Below, piece after piece: positions 12,641 to 24,038 of a stretch of DNA of 64,000 nucleotides. The stretch lies in NCBI GenBank assembly GCA_029641185.1, contig JAPWGK010000005.1, positions 930,001 through 994,000 on the forward strand, in the 5' to 3' direction. The notes under the pieces were generated by a model, which did no database searches, was not told where the DNA came from, and saw only the letters and a program-made list of their open reading frames with translations. A program made the translations under genes and the position numbers. Source of the DNA: Pseudofabraea citricarpa (taxonomy: Eukaryota > Ascomycota > Leotiomycetes > Helotiales > Dermateaceae). The number at the start of each line of letters is the position of its first letter. Positions within the stretch are counted from its first letter, which is position 1.

Positions 12641-14445
12641 CTAGTAGATGTACACGAACTCGTCATTCTTCCCATCCGTGATATCATTCTCGTGCTCGCC
12701 AGGAGCATCGGCATCATTTCCAACGTATTTACTCTCCATAGACACGTCGTGAATAACGGCTTTCTTTCCGTTTGCAACTCTCCGGCGAGCGTTGAGTTTG
12801 TTGAGGAACATGAGGTTGGCGAGCTGAATGAGGACGACTGCCGCAAGAGCAACAAATATAGCCAACACAGCTCGAAGGCCAGGGTGATACATGGGTGCAT
12901 CTTTGTCCTTGAAGAGAAGGGGACCAATGATGTTACCAGCACTGCTGCCTGCCATATAGAGACTCATGACAATTGATTTCTTGGTTGTTCCGGCAGTATT
13001 TCCAACAATCCAGGACACAATAAGAGGATTGCTTCCGAATAACGATGCGAGAAGATAGTAGCCAACAAGGAGACCACCGGTATTGTCTCTTGGAAGAACG
13101 TACAACACTGCTGCTCCAGCAATAACCGGAAGAACAAGGCAGAGGAGGATCATCGACTTGACCTTGGCCTTCTGGGCTGCAAAAGATGCAAGAAGAATCA
13201 CGATGAGTTGGAGGGCTCCAAACGGCATGTTGAGAAGAGAAGTTATGTACTTGTCGTAGCCAAGACCGCTAATGATTAAGGGAGGGACCTGGATAATTAT
13301 TAGAAACGACAAAGAAACATCATTATACACGAGTACTCACCAAAGGTGTTCGTAACACTTGCACCAACATTAACAAGAAGAGACATGGAGATCCAAAGAT
13401 AAGTTTTCGGTTCAATCAAAACCTCTAGAGCCTGATCCCACTTGAACTCTCGAGAGCCGATTCCAGTTTGGTTTGCACGAAGTCGCTCGACAGCTTGCTC
13501 GCGTTCGTGCTCGGTCAAGAATCGGGCACTGGTCACATCGTTGTCGAGTTTCCAGTACACGAATGGGGCAGTAATAACGGTAACAAGGCCGACAAACAAG
13601 AAAATTCTACAAGTCGTCAGAAATTGGGTGGGAATTGTCACCAAGCGGTACTTACACCTGCCAAGAATGAATACTGTTTGATTTGATATGTCCCAGGCCG
13701 AAGGAGAGGACACCAGCTGCCATCGTGGCTGCGCCGTTGGTTCCATACCAGGATGCAACGCGTACAGGTTGCTCTGCACGTCGATACCATTGACTCGTGA
13801 TGACACTGAAAAGTGGAATACAGCCCCCTTCAAAAAGACCCAAGAAAAACCGGGCTGCCATAAGTCCAGAATAATTGGTGCAAGCAGCCATGCAAGTCTG
13901 CGCAATACCCCAGCCGAGAATCAAACATGGCATCAGGATTCGGTGTGGAACCTTGACAATCAGGATTGAGGAGAAGGGTTGCCACACCAGCTGTGCGATA
14001 GGAGCTATTGAGCCAACCAGCGAGTATTGATTGCCAACCAGTTTTGTATCCTTCTTTAAGCCAAAAACAGAGCCGTAACCAAGAACTGATTTATCCAAAA
14101 TCTGGAGAATTGATGTCAGTGGTGGGATACAGATTATCGCAAAAATACTTTGCGACACATACCTGAAGAAAGTAAACCCAGACCAGAATGGTCAAGATGA
14201 CTTTATCTGTCTTGCGACGAATCTTCTTGTTCTATAGATATGTCAGTTAGCGCATATGTTCGTTTCTTAGTGATCTCGCAATTGCAAAGAGATAATTGAC
14301 ATACATCTAATTCTGTAAGCTCGATCCGTTCAGTTCGTGGCATATCTTGCTTGGTGCTTGTTTTCTCGACATCCTCAACGAAATCGACGGTGTTCTTGTC
14401 CATTGGGAACTGAGCCTGGCTGCTTGATTGGCCAAAGAGACCCAT
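12641..14445 (-). CDS. MFS anion:cation symporter, Dal5-type permease (second copy)
   Basis: Second ACS-family uptake transporter of the block, tail-to-tail with the FAD oxidase and only about 80 bp from it. It has a hydrophilic N-terminus (start chosen at MGLFGQSSSQ, 14445; an alternative in-frame Met lies at 14526). Then come KTDKVILTILVWVYFLQ and, across an intron, ILDKSVLGYGSVFGLKKD, the TM1-TM2 region of the family. LFEGGCIPLFSVITSQWY marks the TM4-TM5 region. Exon-exon joins are also clear at 13652/13605 and in VTNTFG...PPLIISG near 13340/13290. The C-terminus is charged (ENDITDGKNDEFVYIY). The 7-nt microexon of the first permease has no equivalent that I can see here, so the two genes are not recent duplicates. 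Confidence 0.85.
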
Positions 14446-14918
14446 AACGTTGCGATTGCGATTTTGAAGACAGGTTGAGTCGCGTTCGATTCTCTGGGAG
14501 GTTCGCAATGCTGAGATGAAAGACACTGATGGGAGTTTGTAGCAGGGTGAAGTCTGCCGTTATATAATATCGACGGTATAGACACGACAGCCCTTCCCCG
14601 TCTCCCCACACTCTGATCAGACCTGGTTTCTCAGTAACCGGCGGCTATTGAAGAGGAACTGAACTGGATGCGACACAAGATCAGTTTAGGCCCACCGTAA
14701 ACAACGGATCCCCAGAAGGTTACGTGTTTAGGTTGGGGATAACTCGTGGGGTGGATGCCCCTTTTCGCCCCCCGCATTCCGGCAATTGGTCGGCTATTGA
14801 AATATAGAAGAATATTTGGGCTGGGTATGCATGTATGCATGCCGGTAACTGAAATCATCATAACCTGACTCATTTGAATCTCGAATCCTTCAGCTGCAGT
14901 GGTCTGCAGGCTTAAACT
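14446..14918. other. Intergenic region upstream of second permease
   Basis: A 473-bp segment between the permease start and the 3' end of the regulator gene. It holds no gene and presumably contains the permease promoter. A short ATGCATGTATGCATG palindromic-looking run is at about 14826-14841. Confidence 0.5.
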
Positions 14919-17370
14919 CTAAAATAATCGGTTCATATCTTCCCCCTCAGGCCATCCCATGTCATTCCACTCGCCGGCCATATTCATGAACTGGGTGTAT
15001 CCGTCCACGCCAAAACCCGACTCGTGGTCCCCTGTCACCAACTCGCCAACAGCCTGGAGATCTAACCAAGAAAATTCGTCCTGCTGATTATATGGCGCTG
15101 TTGGCCGGGAAGGGGTTGTGACAAACCCATTTGGATCGGGCACACTTGCGCTGTTCTGATTAATGGGATTATCGCCATCCTTTCGTTGCCACAGACGCTC
15201 AAGAAGCTGCGAATATCTGGAGGTGAAATCATTCGGTCGCATGCTGGCTTTTTGAAGTTGTCGAATTACGTCTCGAATAAGGTGCCGGATGCCAAGCTTT
15301 TCTTGCGTACTGAGAACTTCGAAAGACCAAGCCTTCACCGACGGTTAGAAAGAAATCCTTCCGCAAAGCTAATAATGGCCATACCTTGTAAAGAAAGACG
15401 GCTGAATTAACACAATATCTATAGGTTATTAGCACACTGCCATCATATTTGAGAACTCAACGTACAAAGAGAAACGAAGAGGTAAGTATCTTAAGCAATT
15501 CTCAGCATCGATATAGCTATTGATTATACTAAGAAGTGTCTTTGCAGCATCAACAGATTCGTATATAAATCTGGCATCTGGCATAGAAGGCACGCCATTA
15601 TGAGGGATTTCAACGACGCCTGCAGAATTCTGAGTTCTCGCTGCCACTCCACGTGACACTGTTGCTTGAAATGCATAAGCATTAGTGTATAGCCGGAGGT
15701 ATTCATAAGACATCTGTAAGGTAGCCTTGATATTAGATGGGCCTATTTGATTGGTTAGTGTTTTCACTAGAAGAAAAACTCAATAGAAGGCTTACATGTC
15801 AAGGTACCCCATACGCTTTTCCATCCGACAATTGCGCTCCTGAAATCGTCCACGTATTTTACATAATTACCGGCCAACATTAGCTTCATGCTACTGCCCA
15901 TACCGGAATACAAAACATCATGTACGTTACTAAACAGTTGTGTAAGATCCAAATTTGCTTGTAGAATGCTTGCATAATCTGTTTCGCTGGGATTCTGTGG
16001 CTGAAGTGATGGGAAATCATCGAAGCTCTGACGTCCATGACGGCCAACGCCCATCAGACCCATGGGTCCACGACTCCAAAAGGCCCGTCCGATTCGAGCA
16101 GAGAGCTGTCGATCGGCAATATAACAAGCTATAAACACTTAGACAGGCTTTTATCCTTCCACTGAAAGTACTTACCTTGCCAAGTCACTCGTCTCCGATT
16201 GAAATGGTTAGCTCTATCCTCGTCCTCGTACTTTATTGATGTACGATCAAGTCCCAGAAAATATCCAATTCTTAATGCCAAGCCAACATGCATCCATGCA
16301 GCTCTATCTTCTTCTCCACATCCGATCTGGCGGTCTTCTTGTAATGAGTCTTGCGGTTCCCATTCGGCTAACAAAAGCAGTGCTTCTACTGCTTCAACTC
16401 CACATTTAGTACCTGCTGAGAGTTTGGAGACAAGTTGATGCATGTAGTCTGAGCAAGTCCGCAGGACATGCTCTCCATTGACTAAATCTCTAGCTGCAAC
16501 AGTGATCATTGCGGTCAACAAATGAGGTTCTTGAGCTGCCATGAAACCCAGAGAATCTCGCTCAAAAGCTCTCTTCGGAACAATAGGCAGATAAGGGTGG
16601 TAATACGTTTTGAAACTGTTAAGGTTAGCATAAGGGATACGTAAAATAGAATTCACACGCACCGTGCCACAAGTTGAGAAACTTGTGAACTTGTGAGCAA
16701 ACCCTGAGAGACAAGGGGATACTGCAAAGAGCCATCATTCACAAATACCTCGGCAGCCTCGCCAAGAGAAGGATTTCTAACTCCATGGTTCCTGTTGATC
16801 GATGAGCTAGTCATGTGAGATCTTTGTCCTGGACTTGTATAGTTCCCGAGTTCTGCAGCTTGACTCAACAAGTTCAGAGCATCAGAAGTGGAGTGTAGAT
16901 CTGTCGACGCAATGGCATCCTCTATGTTCGGGGATGCAGTACGATGGAAGATACTGCGGCCCGTAATTGGTTCTTGTGGAAATTCTGTAGGTGTGGCGGC
17001 ATCCTCTTCTGCTTCTTCATGGTTCGATACCAAAGAGATGCTAGGCCGGCCGCCATCATTGAGTGCCGGTGTACCGGACTGTGGGGTATCAGCAATGAGG
17101 CTCAGAATTTTGGTTCACAGTGGCATGATACTTACAGTCCCACGGACTCTCCGTCCCCCACGCCGCGAAGTAGCAAGCACGCACTCGACACTGTCACGTA
17201 GACAGAGCTGACATGGCGGGACTCCAGGTTGGCCCAATGTTCCTCTGTATCATCAGTTAATCAGAGCACGTCAGATCTCTAATTCTCCACGTCTTGGCTT
17301 ACAGGTTGCATTTTGACTTTCTTTGCCGACACCGAACACAGGCTCTGGAGATTCGCTTCCTTTCCAGCAT
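14919..17370 (-). CDS. Zn2Cys6 transcription factor with fungal-specific TF domain
   Basis: Nuclear regulator. The start Met at 17370 is followed by the zinc cluster CVRCRQRKSKC, an intron, then CQLC and LRDSVEC, giving C-x2-C-x6-C-x12-C-x2-C-x6-C. A Ser/Pro-rich linker follows. The middle homology region begins around YYHPYLPIVPKRAFERDS and contains EPHLLTAMITVAARD and GYFLGLDRTS, as in regulators of nitrogen or carbon catabolism. The C-terminus at 14919-15338 is acidic and Asn/Gly-rich (WNDMGWPEGEDMNRLF), a possible activation region. Several introns are present. It lies beside two ACS permeases and the FAD oxidase, so it is the likely pathway-specific activator of that block. Confidence 0.85.
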
Positions 17371-17782
17371 TGATCCTGTCCCATCACTGTCGGGTATTGC
17401 TTTGTGGCCTGCACGATACTCTACTGCGGTTATTGAGCGAGCATAAGCCGGTCAACATGGACTTGAGATGAAGTTGTATCAGACAGACGGTTAATGGTGT
17501 TGTGTTCAAATTCTGCCCCTCTTCTTTTCTGGGGCAATAGCCGGGATATCCGTAGTTCTTGGCAGCCGGTAACCGACGGCTTTTGGCTATGACATCAGTC
17601 TTTGTGTGAATGATCTATTCGGCATGTCACCTTGGAAGACAAGACAATTTAATTGTTGGTAAAGAGCCATTTTTGTGTTCATTTTGATAATTACAAAAAA
17701 AAGTACCACTCGCATTTAACTCCTCCGCTCCCCTTATACCCCATCCCACCCCTATACTCCCCATACCCATCGCTCTCCACGT
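17371..17782. other. Intergenic region upstream of the Zn2Cys6 regulator
   Basis: About 410 bp between the regulator start and the 3' end of the GFA-domain gene. No gene or clear motif was recognised; the right half is a C-rich low-complexity stretch near 17720-17780. Confidence 0.5.
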
Positions 17783-18379
17783 CTAATGCATCCCATCAAA
17801 CTTTTTGGCTCCCTCCACCCCAGTGAACCAGCTCACACGGCTCCTGATAAACTGCTCGATTTGGGGTCTCAACTTAGTCTCGTGCAAGCTGAAATCGTCC
17901 ACAGTACCAATACGCAGGATACTCTGCTCTGGGTTACCCGAGCTGACACGGTACATGAGCGTGCCGCAGGTGGAACAGAAAGAATTGGTCATCGAGTTGC
18001 CGCTGTGGATGGTTTTCTGCTGACCGAAGGTCTTGAGGTTCTCTTGGCCACGGAGATGCTTCAGGTACGCATTCTCGACGGTAAAGTTAGATGCGAACAT
18101 TGAGGCGGTGACTTTGCGGCAATCCGAGCAGTTGCACACAAATGTATCAACTAGGCCTGGGCCTTGGGTTGGCTAGAAGTGTTGTTAGAACGAACGGAGT
18201 AGGTAGAAAGGGCACAAAGATCACTAGAAGTGTCTTGTGTACTAAAATGGCAGACTTACAAATGCTAGTTGTACGGCACCACAGAAGCATGTAGCTGTCG
18301 CCTCATCTTCCTTGGACCAGCCATCACGACCCAAGCCAGCAAGAGGGAAGTAAGGTTTGGATGTGTCGGTGGCAGACAT
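17783..18379 (-). CDS. GFA/CENP-V domain zinc protein
   Basis: Small zinc-binding protein of the Gfa (glutathione-dependent formaldehyde-activating) / CENP-V superfamily, 169 residues in two exons (18260-18379 and 17783-18172). Zinc ligands are visible in order: CFC in exon 1, then CNCSDC near the start of exon 2, and CSTC in the middle (SFCSTCGTLMYR). This matches the CxC...CxxC...CxxC pattern of the family. The catalytic role of most fungal members is unproved; many act on or bind small thiol adducts. It is probably cytosolic because no targeting signal is seen. It is unrelated in function to its neighbours as far as the sequence shows. Confidence 0.9.
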
Positions 18380-19285
18380 AGTTTTGTATATTGTCGGATG
18401 ACTTTTGATCGCGTTATGTGGAGTGAAGACGAAGTAAGGATGTGATGTTGATGTCTGCTGCTAGAGACATGCTACACGGTGCTTTATATAAGTTTGGTAG
18501 CTACCTATGGACCTATACTTTGCACCAGCATCAGTGGTATGAGCCTATCAATTACTTAAGCAGCATACATAGGCTGCGACACTGTTTTGGGACAATGACT
18601 TTTAGCCTTTTGTCATCTTTTCCATTCTAATACAGGATTTTAGCACCATTTCTATTCAGAGCAAAAAGACCTTCGTGGCATAGTGGTTTCTACTTCCAAA
18701 AGAGGCAGAAACTGGGATGGGATGGCTGCAAAGGAAATTGGTAAGCCAGCGAAAGTGAGTGAAGACTGGCAGCCAGCGAAGCGATAAGAGACACAGGTTA
18801 CATCATATCACTAATCACAGAACCGGAGATAAACGAAAGCGACATACTGCAGATAAGTGGCTTAAAGAGGGGTAGTGGGACTGCACGTAAATAAATAGTA
18901 CTCCATAGAGAGCCGGAAATAAGCAATATCGACATACTACTGTCACCGTAGGAAGTAGAGATAGGAATTAAAGAGGGGCAGTGGGGCAGGTACATAGCAG
19001 GAAACCACAACGAATTTAGCCGCAGGGACGGAGGAATAGGTACAATAGGCAACTAGATATGAAAACCGAATTTTAGTTGAAATAATTATGCGGCACATAG
19101 CTATAAAGCGGACACCACGTCAGATAATTACACGGACTTGGTGTATGTTAAAGGCCGTATATCATTTCGTTAAATCTTTTAAGATGTTCCAACCCAACAA
19201 AACGCCTAGCAAAAAAAGTTCAGTATACGATAGTCAACTACTCATACCAAGGAGATGCATAGTATGCGGCCCAACATTGTAACCA
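18380..19285. other. Intergenic region with a diverged tandem duplication
   Basis: No supported gene in about 900 bp. It contains two diverged copies of a roughly 90-bp unit (listed separately). The open frames present are low-quality and look like chance. Confidence 0.5.
18820..18990. repeat. Diverged tandem repeat, two copies of about 90 bp
   Basis: The first copy begins GAACCGGAGATAA and contains GCGACATACT and TTAAAGAGGGGTAGTGGGA. The second begins GAGCCGGAAATAA and contains TCGACATACT and TTAAAGAGGGGCAGTGGGG in the same order and similar spacing. The copies differ by substitutions and small gaps, so the duplication is old. I see no transposon termini or target-site duplication. Confidence 0.55.
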
Positions 19286-20690
19286 TCAAGCCTGAATCGA
19301 AGATAAAAACTCAAGATCCATCTCAAAATTGGCATCATAGGAACCCATAAGCTGCGTGATCGGGCCTTGATCAAAATCAAGAGCCTTGCTATCGAGATAC
19401 GGGGCTTGCAACTGTGTTGGTGGATAATTGGGAGAAGAGTAGGTGCTCTGGGCTTCGGAACTGGCAATTTCATCGGAATCATGGCAATCGATCGTCTCGG
19501 TAGCATGCGTGCTACACTGCGGATCTGTACTCACGGATTCAGTCTAGGACGAACATAGTTCTATACAAAAGTATCAAGATATCAAGGACGGGGGATGGCT
19601 TGCCGAGGTGCTTAACAGAATCAGGTGGATGGAACAGTCCGGCCAATGGATCATTTGTCAAATGTCCTCGGAATGCGTTGTGGGTTTGGGAATGCATTCG
19701 ACTGGCTTGAGTATCGGGTGCTGTGAGAAGGAATCAATCTAGGATCACAAAGTTCTTCAAAGTATTGTAGACTAAAGAAGGGATTGACTTGCCGAGCGTG
19801 AATGCTGTCTGCGGGTAATGCAGCGGCTGATACGTATTATATTTCTGCATCATACCGGTTGCACGTCTCTTATGACAACTAGAAGGAGTTGGAAGGTCGT
19901 ATCTGCGACGCTTATTCGAGTAATCATAATTGGCATTTGGAAGCTGATTGTCTGTACCTGCAACATTTGTTTCGAAGCGTGGAGAAGGCTCATGGGGTAG
20001 AGGTGAGATGTGGGATGCTGGGCTAGGGTCGGCATGTGAGGTGCAATGAGAGCAACATGGAGAAGTGCTTGGGGGCGACGGAGGAAGACCCGAAGTAGAC
20101 TCAATAGGATGCGAGTGAGGCTTCCGTGAATTCAATGGTGCAGCAACTGCATCGCGAAGAACATGGCGCTTTTCTCTAATCGGACGATTTGATATCTCGG
20201 ATCGGAGGTCGAATTTCTGGTTCAGTTCCGCATTGATATCAATGCCTGTATGTAAAATCAGCATCGGAGCATGCACATTTCTTGAGTAAGCAATCCTAAC
20301 CTTTCTCAAGTAGGATCCGTTCTAATAGCGAGTTCTTGTATCTCAAAAGTAGACATTCGTCCTTCGAGCTTGTGTGTGCGGCCTGGGAAGCTTGTAATTT
20401 GACCTTCTGCTCTTCAACCGTCTTCTCCAATTCAGCGATATGCTCTGTTCGACGTTCGCGGAATGCTGCCTGGGCATCACGGTTGCGTTGTTTTCGTTGG
20501 TCAAGAGTGGCGTATATCTAGGTGAGATATTAGCATATGGAGTTGCAGTGTTCTAGCAGCGTGGTAATGGACATACAAGCTTCCGACCCCCTTTGCATTT
20601 CTTTGCGGGTCTATCGGAGTCCACAGACACCCCTCTAGACTCCTGCAAGAGTTGGCCATCCTCTTTCCTTTCTTCTGTCATGCTGTGCAT
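19286..20690 (-). CDS. bZIP transcription factor (Yap/AP-1-like) with two GC-AG introns
   Basis: DNA-binding regulator of 379 residues. Exons: 20577-20690, 20301-20517, 19793-20245, 19604-19720 and 19286-19524; all phases agree. The basic region QRNRDAQAAFRERR is directly followed by a leucine zipper starting HIAELEKTVEEQ with heptad spacing to ERILLEKG. The DAQAAFR core is typical of the fungal AP-1/Yap branch. The rest is Ser/Pro/His-rich and disordered, with an acidic end (NFEMDLEFLSSIQA). The last two introns use GC rather than GT donors (CTCG|GCAAG both times) and resemble each other along their length. There is no Yap1-style Cys-rich C-terminal redox domain, so a stress-sensor role is not supported. 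An in-frame second Met lies three codons downstream of the chosen start. Confidence 0.85.
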
Positions 20691-22083
20691 CTTCAATTGG
20701 CTGCTGGTCAAGAGCGGTGTTGCTTTCGCGAGGCTTCAATTGCCTTAATATATGCGTTTGGTTTTCAATTGAGTCCCCGCTATCTTCTTACAGAGCTGGT
20801 CGTGAAGAAAAGATGCTGTATTTAGGAAAACATAGAATCAAAATTTTGTGCGTTTACACAAGTGGTGGTGGTTCTGGCCGGTCGACCGTTATCTTTCGAT
20901 GATGCATGGGCGAGGAAACAGTTACGTATGAGCTTCTTGAGCGATCGCGGAGTGGCTGACTCAGCAGCAGCTCAGATTTCACAATACAGAGTATAACCTC
21001 ATTTTCAACGCTCTCAACTCGCATTTGAAATTTCCGCCGTGGTTTACCCCAACTTGAGAATTCCAGGTCTTCATTCAGCAATAAAAAAATGATCCCGCGT
21101 TACGCTGTCACCAATACCAATAACCAAAATGCCTAGCCTCGTTTCTATTGATTTATATTTTACCGGTATAGTTGCGAGAACAGTGTCACAAATTTCTATT
21201 AGCTGAATTATGGCGAAGGACAATAATATGAGATGGCCTGATTTTACTCTGGTTGGAGTGATTGTTTGCTAGCACTATCTAGCAAGTGCTTATTCCCTAC
21301 TCGAACCTGCAACATGGATTCGTACATGAGCTATCACAAACCCCACTCTGTGTCCAGACTTTCGAAACTTTGCACTTGTATCCAGTCTAAGCCAAAATTC
21401 ATGTACAAACAAAAATCTCCGAGCCCAACATGACGCTCAAATCCACATCTGACGGAATCATGAAGAAAAGAACTTGAGTTGTTGAATGCCCCCTCATTCT
21501 CTGTTTTAAGTCGACCGGGTTATGGAAAATAAGAACAGCTGCAAAAAGACGCAACTGCGACACTGGTCTTATTTCAAGGATATCTTCAAGGCGAGGCTTC
21601 AAATCATACTAAGGTACAACTATGAGAATCGCCACATGACGTGAGAATAAACTGGAAACTCTACATTGGCTTGTTAATTCTAGGATTTGAGACGAACCAC
21701 AATTCAACTCTGTATGGATGCATTTCTCGGGCAATTGATTTTCAGTCCGCATGTACTCCTTTGGAGGTAATCGACCGTGATCCCTAATATAAACTATCTA
21801 AGAAGTCCAACACAAACTCGGACACTATTAGATATATAAGCTCGAATCTGATGATTATTCATATGAAGTAGATATAGTTGTACATAATAGCGTGCAAACA
21901 GGCCAACCAACTCACAGTCCGCAGTTTATTTAGTATTGTTATTCAAAATAAGAAGTGTGGTTGGTCAGCAATACAATATTTTCAACTCAGAAAGTAAAAG
22001 TAAATGGCTTGATTCTCATTTTCTGGGGATATCCCACTGAGGCATGGAAGATGACAGTGTACAAGAAGACTAAATTTCATTTC
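20691..22083. other. Gene-free region between bZIP and Hsp70-like genes
   Basis: About 1.4 kb with no supported gene. The part nearest 20690 should hold the bZIP promoter; the part from 21100 is visibly AT-rich. No repeats or termini were recognised. Confidence 0.5.
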
Positions 22084-24038
22084 CTAGAGATCATAATTTG
22101 AGTTTTTTGAAGGAAGAGCCGAGCAACCAAACTCATCATCCTTTCCACCCCCTTGCATAATAGCATCTACAGCAGCTAAGTCATCTTCATAATATTTTTC
22201 CGCATCTATGAAGATATGGTCTACGCCTTCTTGCCTCTCTTCAAATTGTTTTGCATGCATATGATTTAGAATGACGAGTTTATGTTCTTTGCCACTCTCT
22301 TTTACCTCTGCATCTATCCTAAGTGCGCCGTCCACACTGAGCTCAAACCCAACTTCGATCTGCGGGACACCTTTTGGTGCTGGAGGGATCCCTACAATCT
22401 CAAAAATACCGATGGGCTGATTCTTATTAGCCAAAGGTCGTTGACCTTCAACAATAGGAATCAGAATTTTGTCTTGGTTATCTTTGATTGTGGAAACAAC
22501 AACTCTTTTGCGCGTTGGTATAACAGAATTTCGTGGGATTACGGAACGGAACAATCCTCGATTTGTTTCGATGCCAATATCTAATATGGAGACATCGATC
22601 CAAGAACAGCAATCAATCCCATCGTCATTAGTGAGAATCTGTGATTGTGCGGTAGCCCCGAGTATAACTGCTTCGTCCGATCTGGACTTTTCGAGAACTT
22701 TCTTGCCATCGAAGTAGGCCTCTAAGAAAGGCTGGATTTTGGCCGAAATCTCTGTGTTTCCGGTAATGAGGATGTGATCAACTCTGCCTTTATCTATCTT
22801 AGATTTTGTTAAGGCTTCGTCGATTAGAGTACTAGAAGTATCAAAAACTGCTCGATAGATGTTTTGTAGTTGGTCCTGTGTTATGGTCTCGGAAAAATCT
22901 CCAATTTCAATCGTAGCCGATTCTTCTGCCAACAATGTTCGCTCTGCATTTTTAACACTTGCCTCCAGCTTCTCCACTAGTTCCGGATTATTTGAAAGGT
23001 CCAGTTGGCTCTTTTCTTTGTACCGAGTTGTTGCGTGGTTAAGAAGCGCGTTTTCCAAAGGAATCCTTCCAACTGATCTATCGCTTCCACTTGACAGGAT
23101 TTCAAAGACGCCTCTATCTATCCCCAGTAGTGTAACATCAACATTCGAATCCTCTAGGTTGTAAATTAATACAAAACATTCATTGTAGCCTTGGTCGGAT
23201 CTACAATCCATCAAATCAAGACCGTATCCTATGCTTGCAGACGTTGGCTCATTCATCACTCGTAGCGTGTGAAGGCCAACTAAACTAGCAGCATCCTTAA
23301 CGGCCTGCCTCTGTTGATCGTTGAAATAACTTGGCACAGTTATAAGAGTTTCTTCTACTCTTCTGCCCAAAGAGTACTCGGCCATGTCCTTCAGCTTCCC
23401 GAAGATTTTGGCTGATATTTCCACCGGGGTGAACATTTGGTCCGATCCATCGATTTTTACTTTGACAACTGGTTGGTCGTCGTGTTCTACTATTTCGTAT
23501 GGCAAGTCTTTGATATCTTTTTGGAAAGTAGGATCGGAGAAGTTACGTCCGATTAAACGTCTAAGCAATGTTAGGTGAAAACAATCAAAGTCCTAGAGAT
23601 TTAAGACCAACTAACCTGATGTTGATGATAGTGTTTTGTGGATTATCTTTTGCTTGGTCTTTTGCTTCAAACCCTACCAGAGGTCCCTGGTCTGTGAAAG
23701 AAACATAAGATGGGACCGTGTCTCTGCCTTGGTCGTCAAGCGCAAGTTTATGCTTCCCTTGGTGACGATAACCAACGCGAGAATAGGTATCTCCAAACTC
23801 AATACCAATGACTAATTATTCGAACAATCATTAAAGGTCAGCACTACCGGAAAACCAAGTTTATCTTCCACGTACCTAAATATCCCCATTCTCCGACCTC
23901 TGGAGTACCAGAGTGCGATATGATTTGCGACACAGAGTTGGTCAAGGTTTGGATGATAGTCTCCGATTTAAGCAGGATGGCAAGAGCCAGGACTGCTAGG
24001 AAGCCGATAAAGGACAATACTCTCTTTTGTAGTAACAT
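22084..24038 (-). CDS. Divergent membrane-anchored Hsp70-like protein (BiP-related, degenerate ATPase)
   Basis: Hsp70-fold protein of 611 residues. Exons: 23876-24038, 23616-23811 and 22084-23560. The N-terminus has one hydrophobic segment ([17 protein letters not shown]), a signal peptide or signal anchor, so it probably faces the ER lumen. The nucleotide-binding domain starts [14 protein letters not shown] (usual IGIDLGTTYSCVG) and keeps [17 protein letters not shown]. However, the phosphate-2 motif DLGGGTFDV reads NLEDSNVDV, and the adenosine motif VGGSTRIP reads ITGNTEIS. The substrate-binding domain keeps [14 protein letters not shown]. The C-terminal lid is short and there is no HDEL/KDEL tail (it ends SNYDL). 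The protein is therefore unlikely to be a standard ATP-cycling chaperone. It sits just before the putative peptide cluster, but a link is speculative. Confidence 0.82.
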
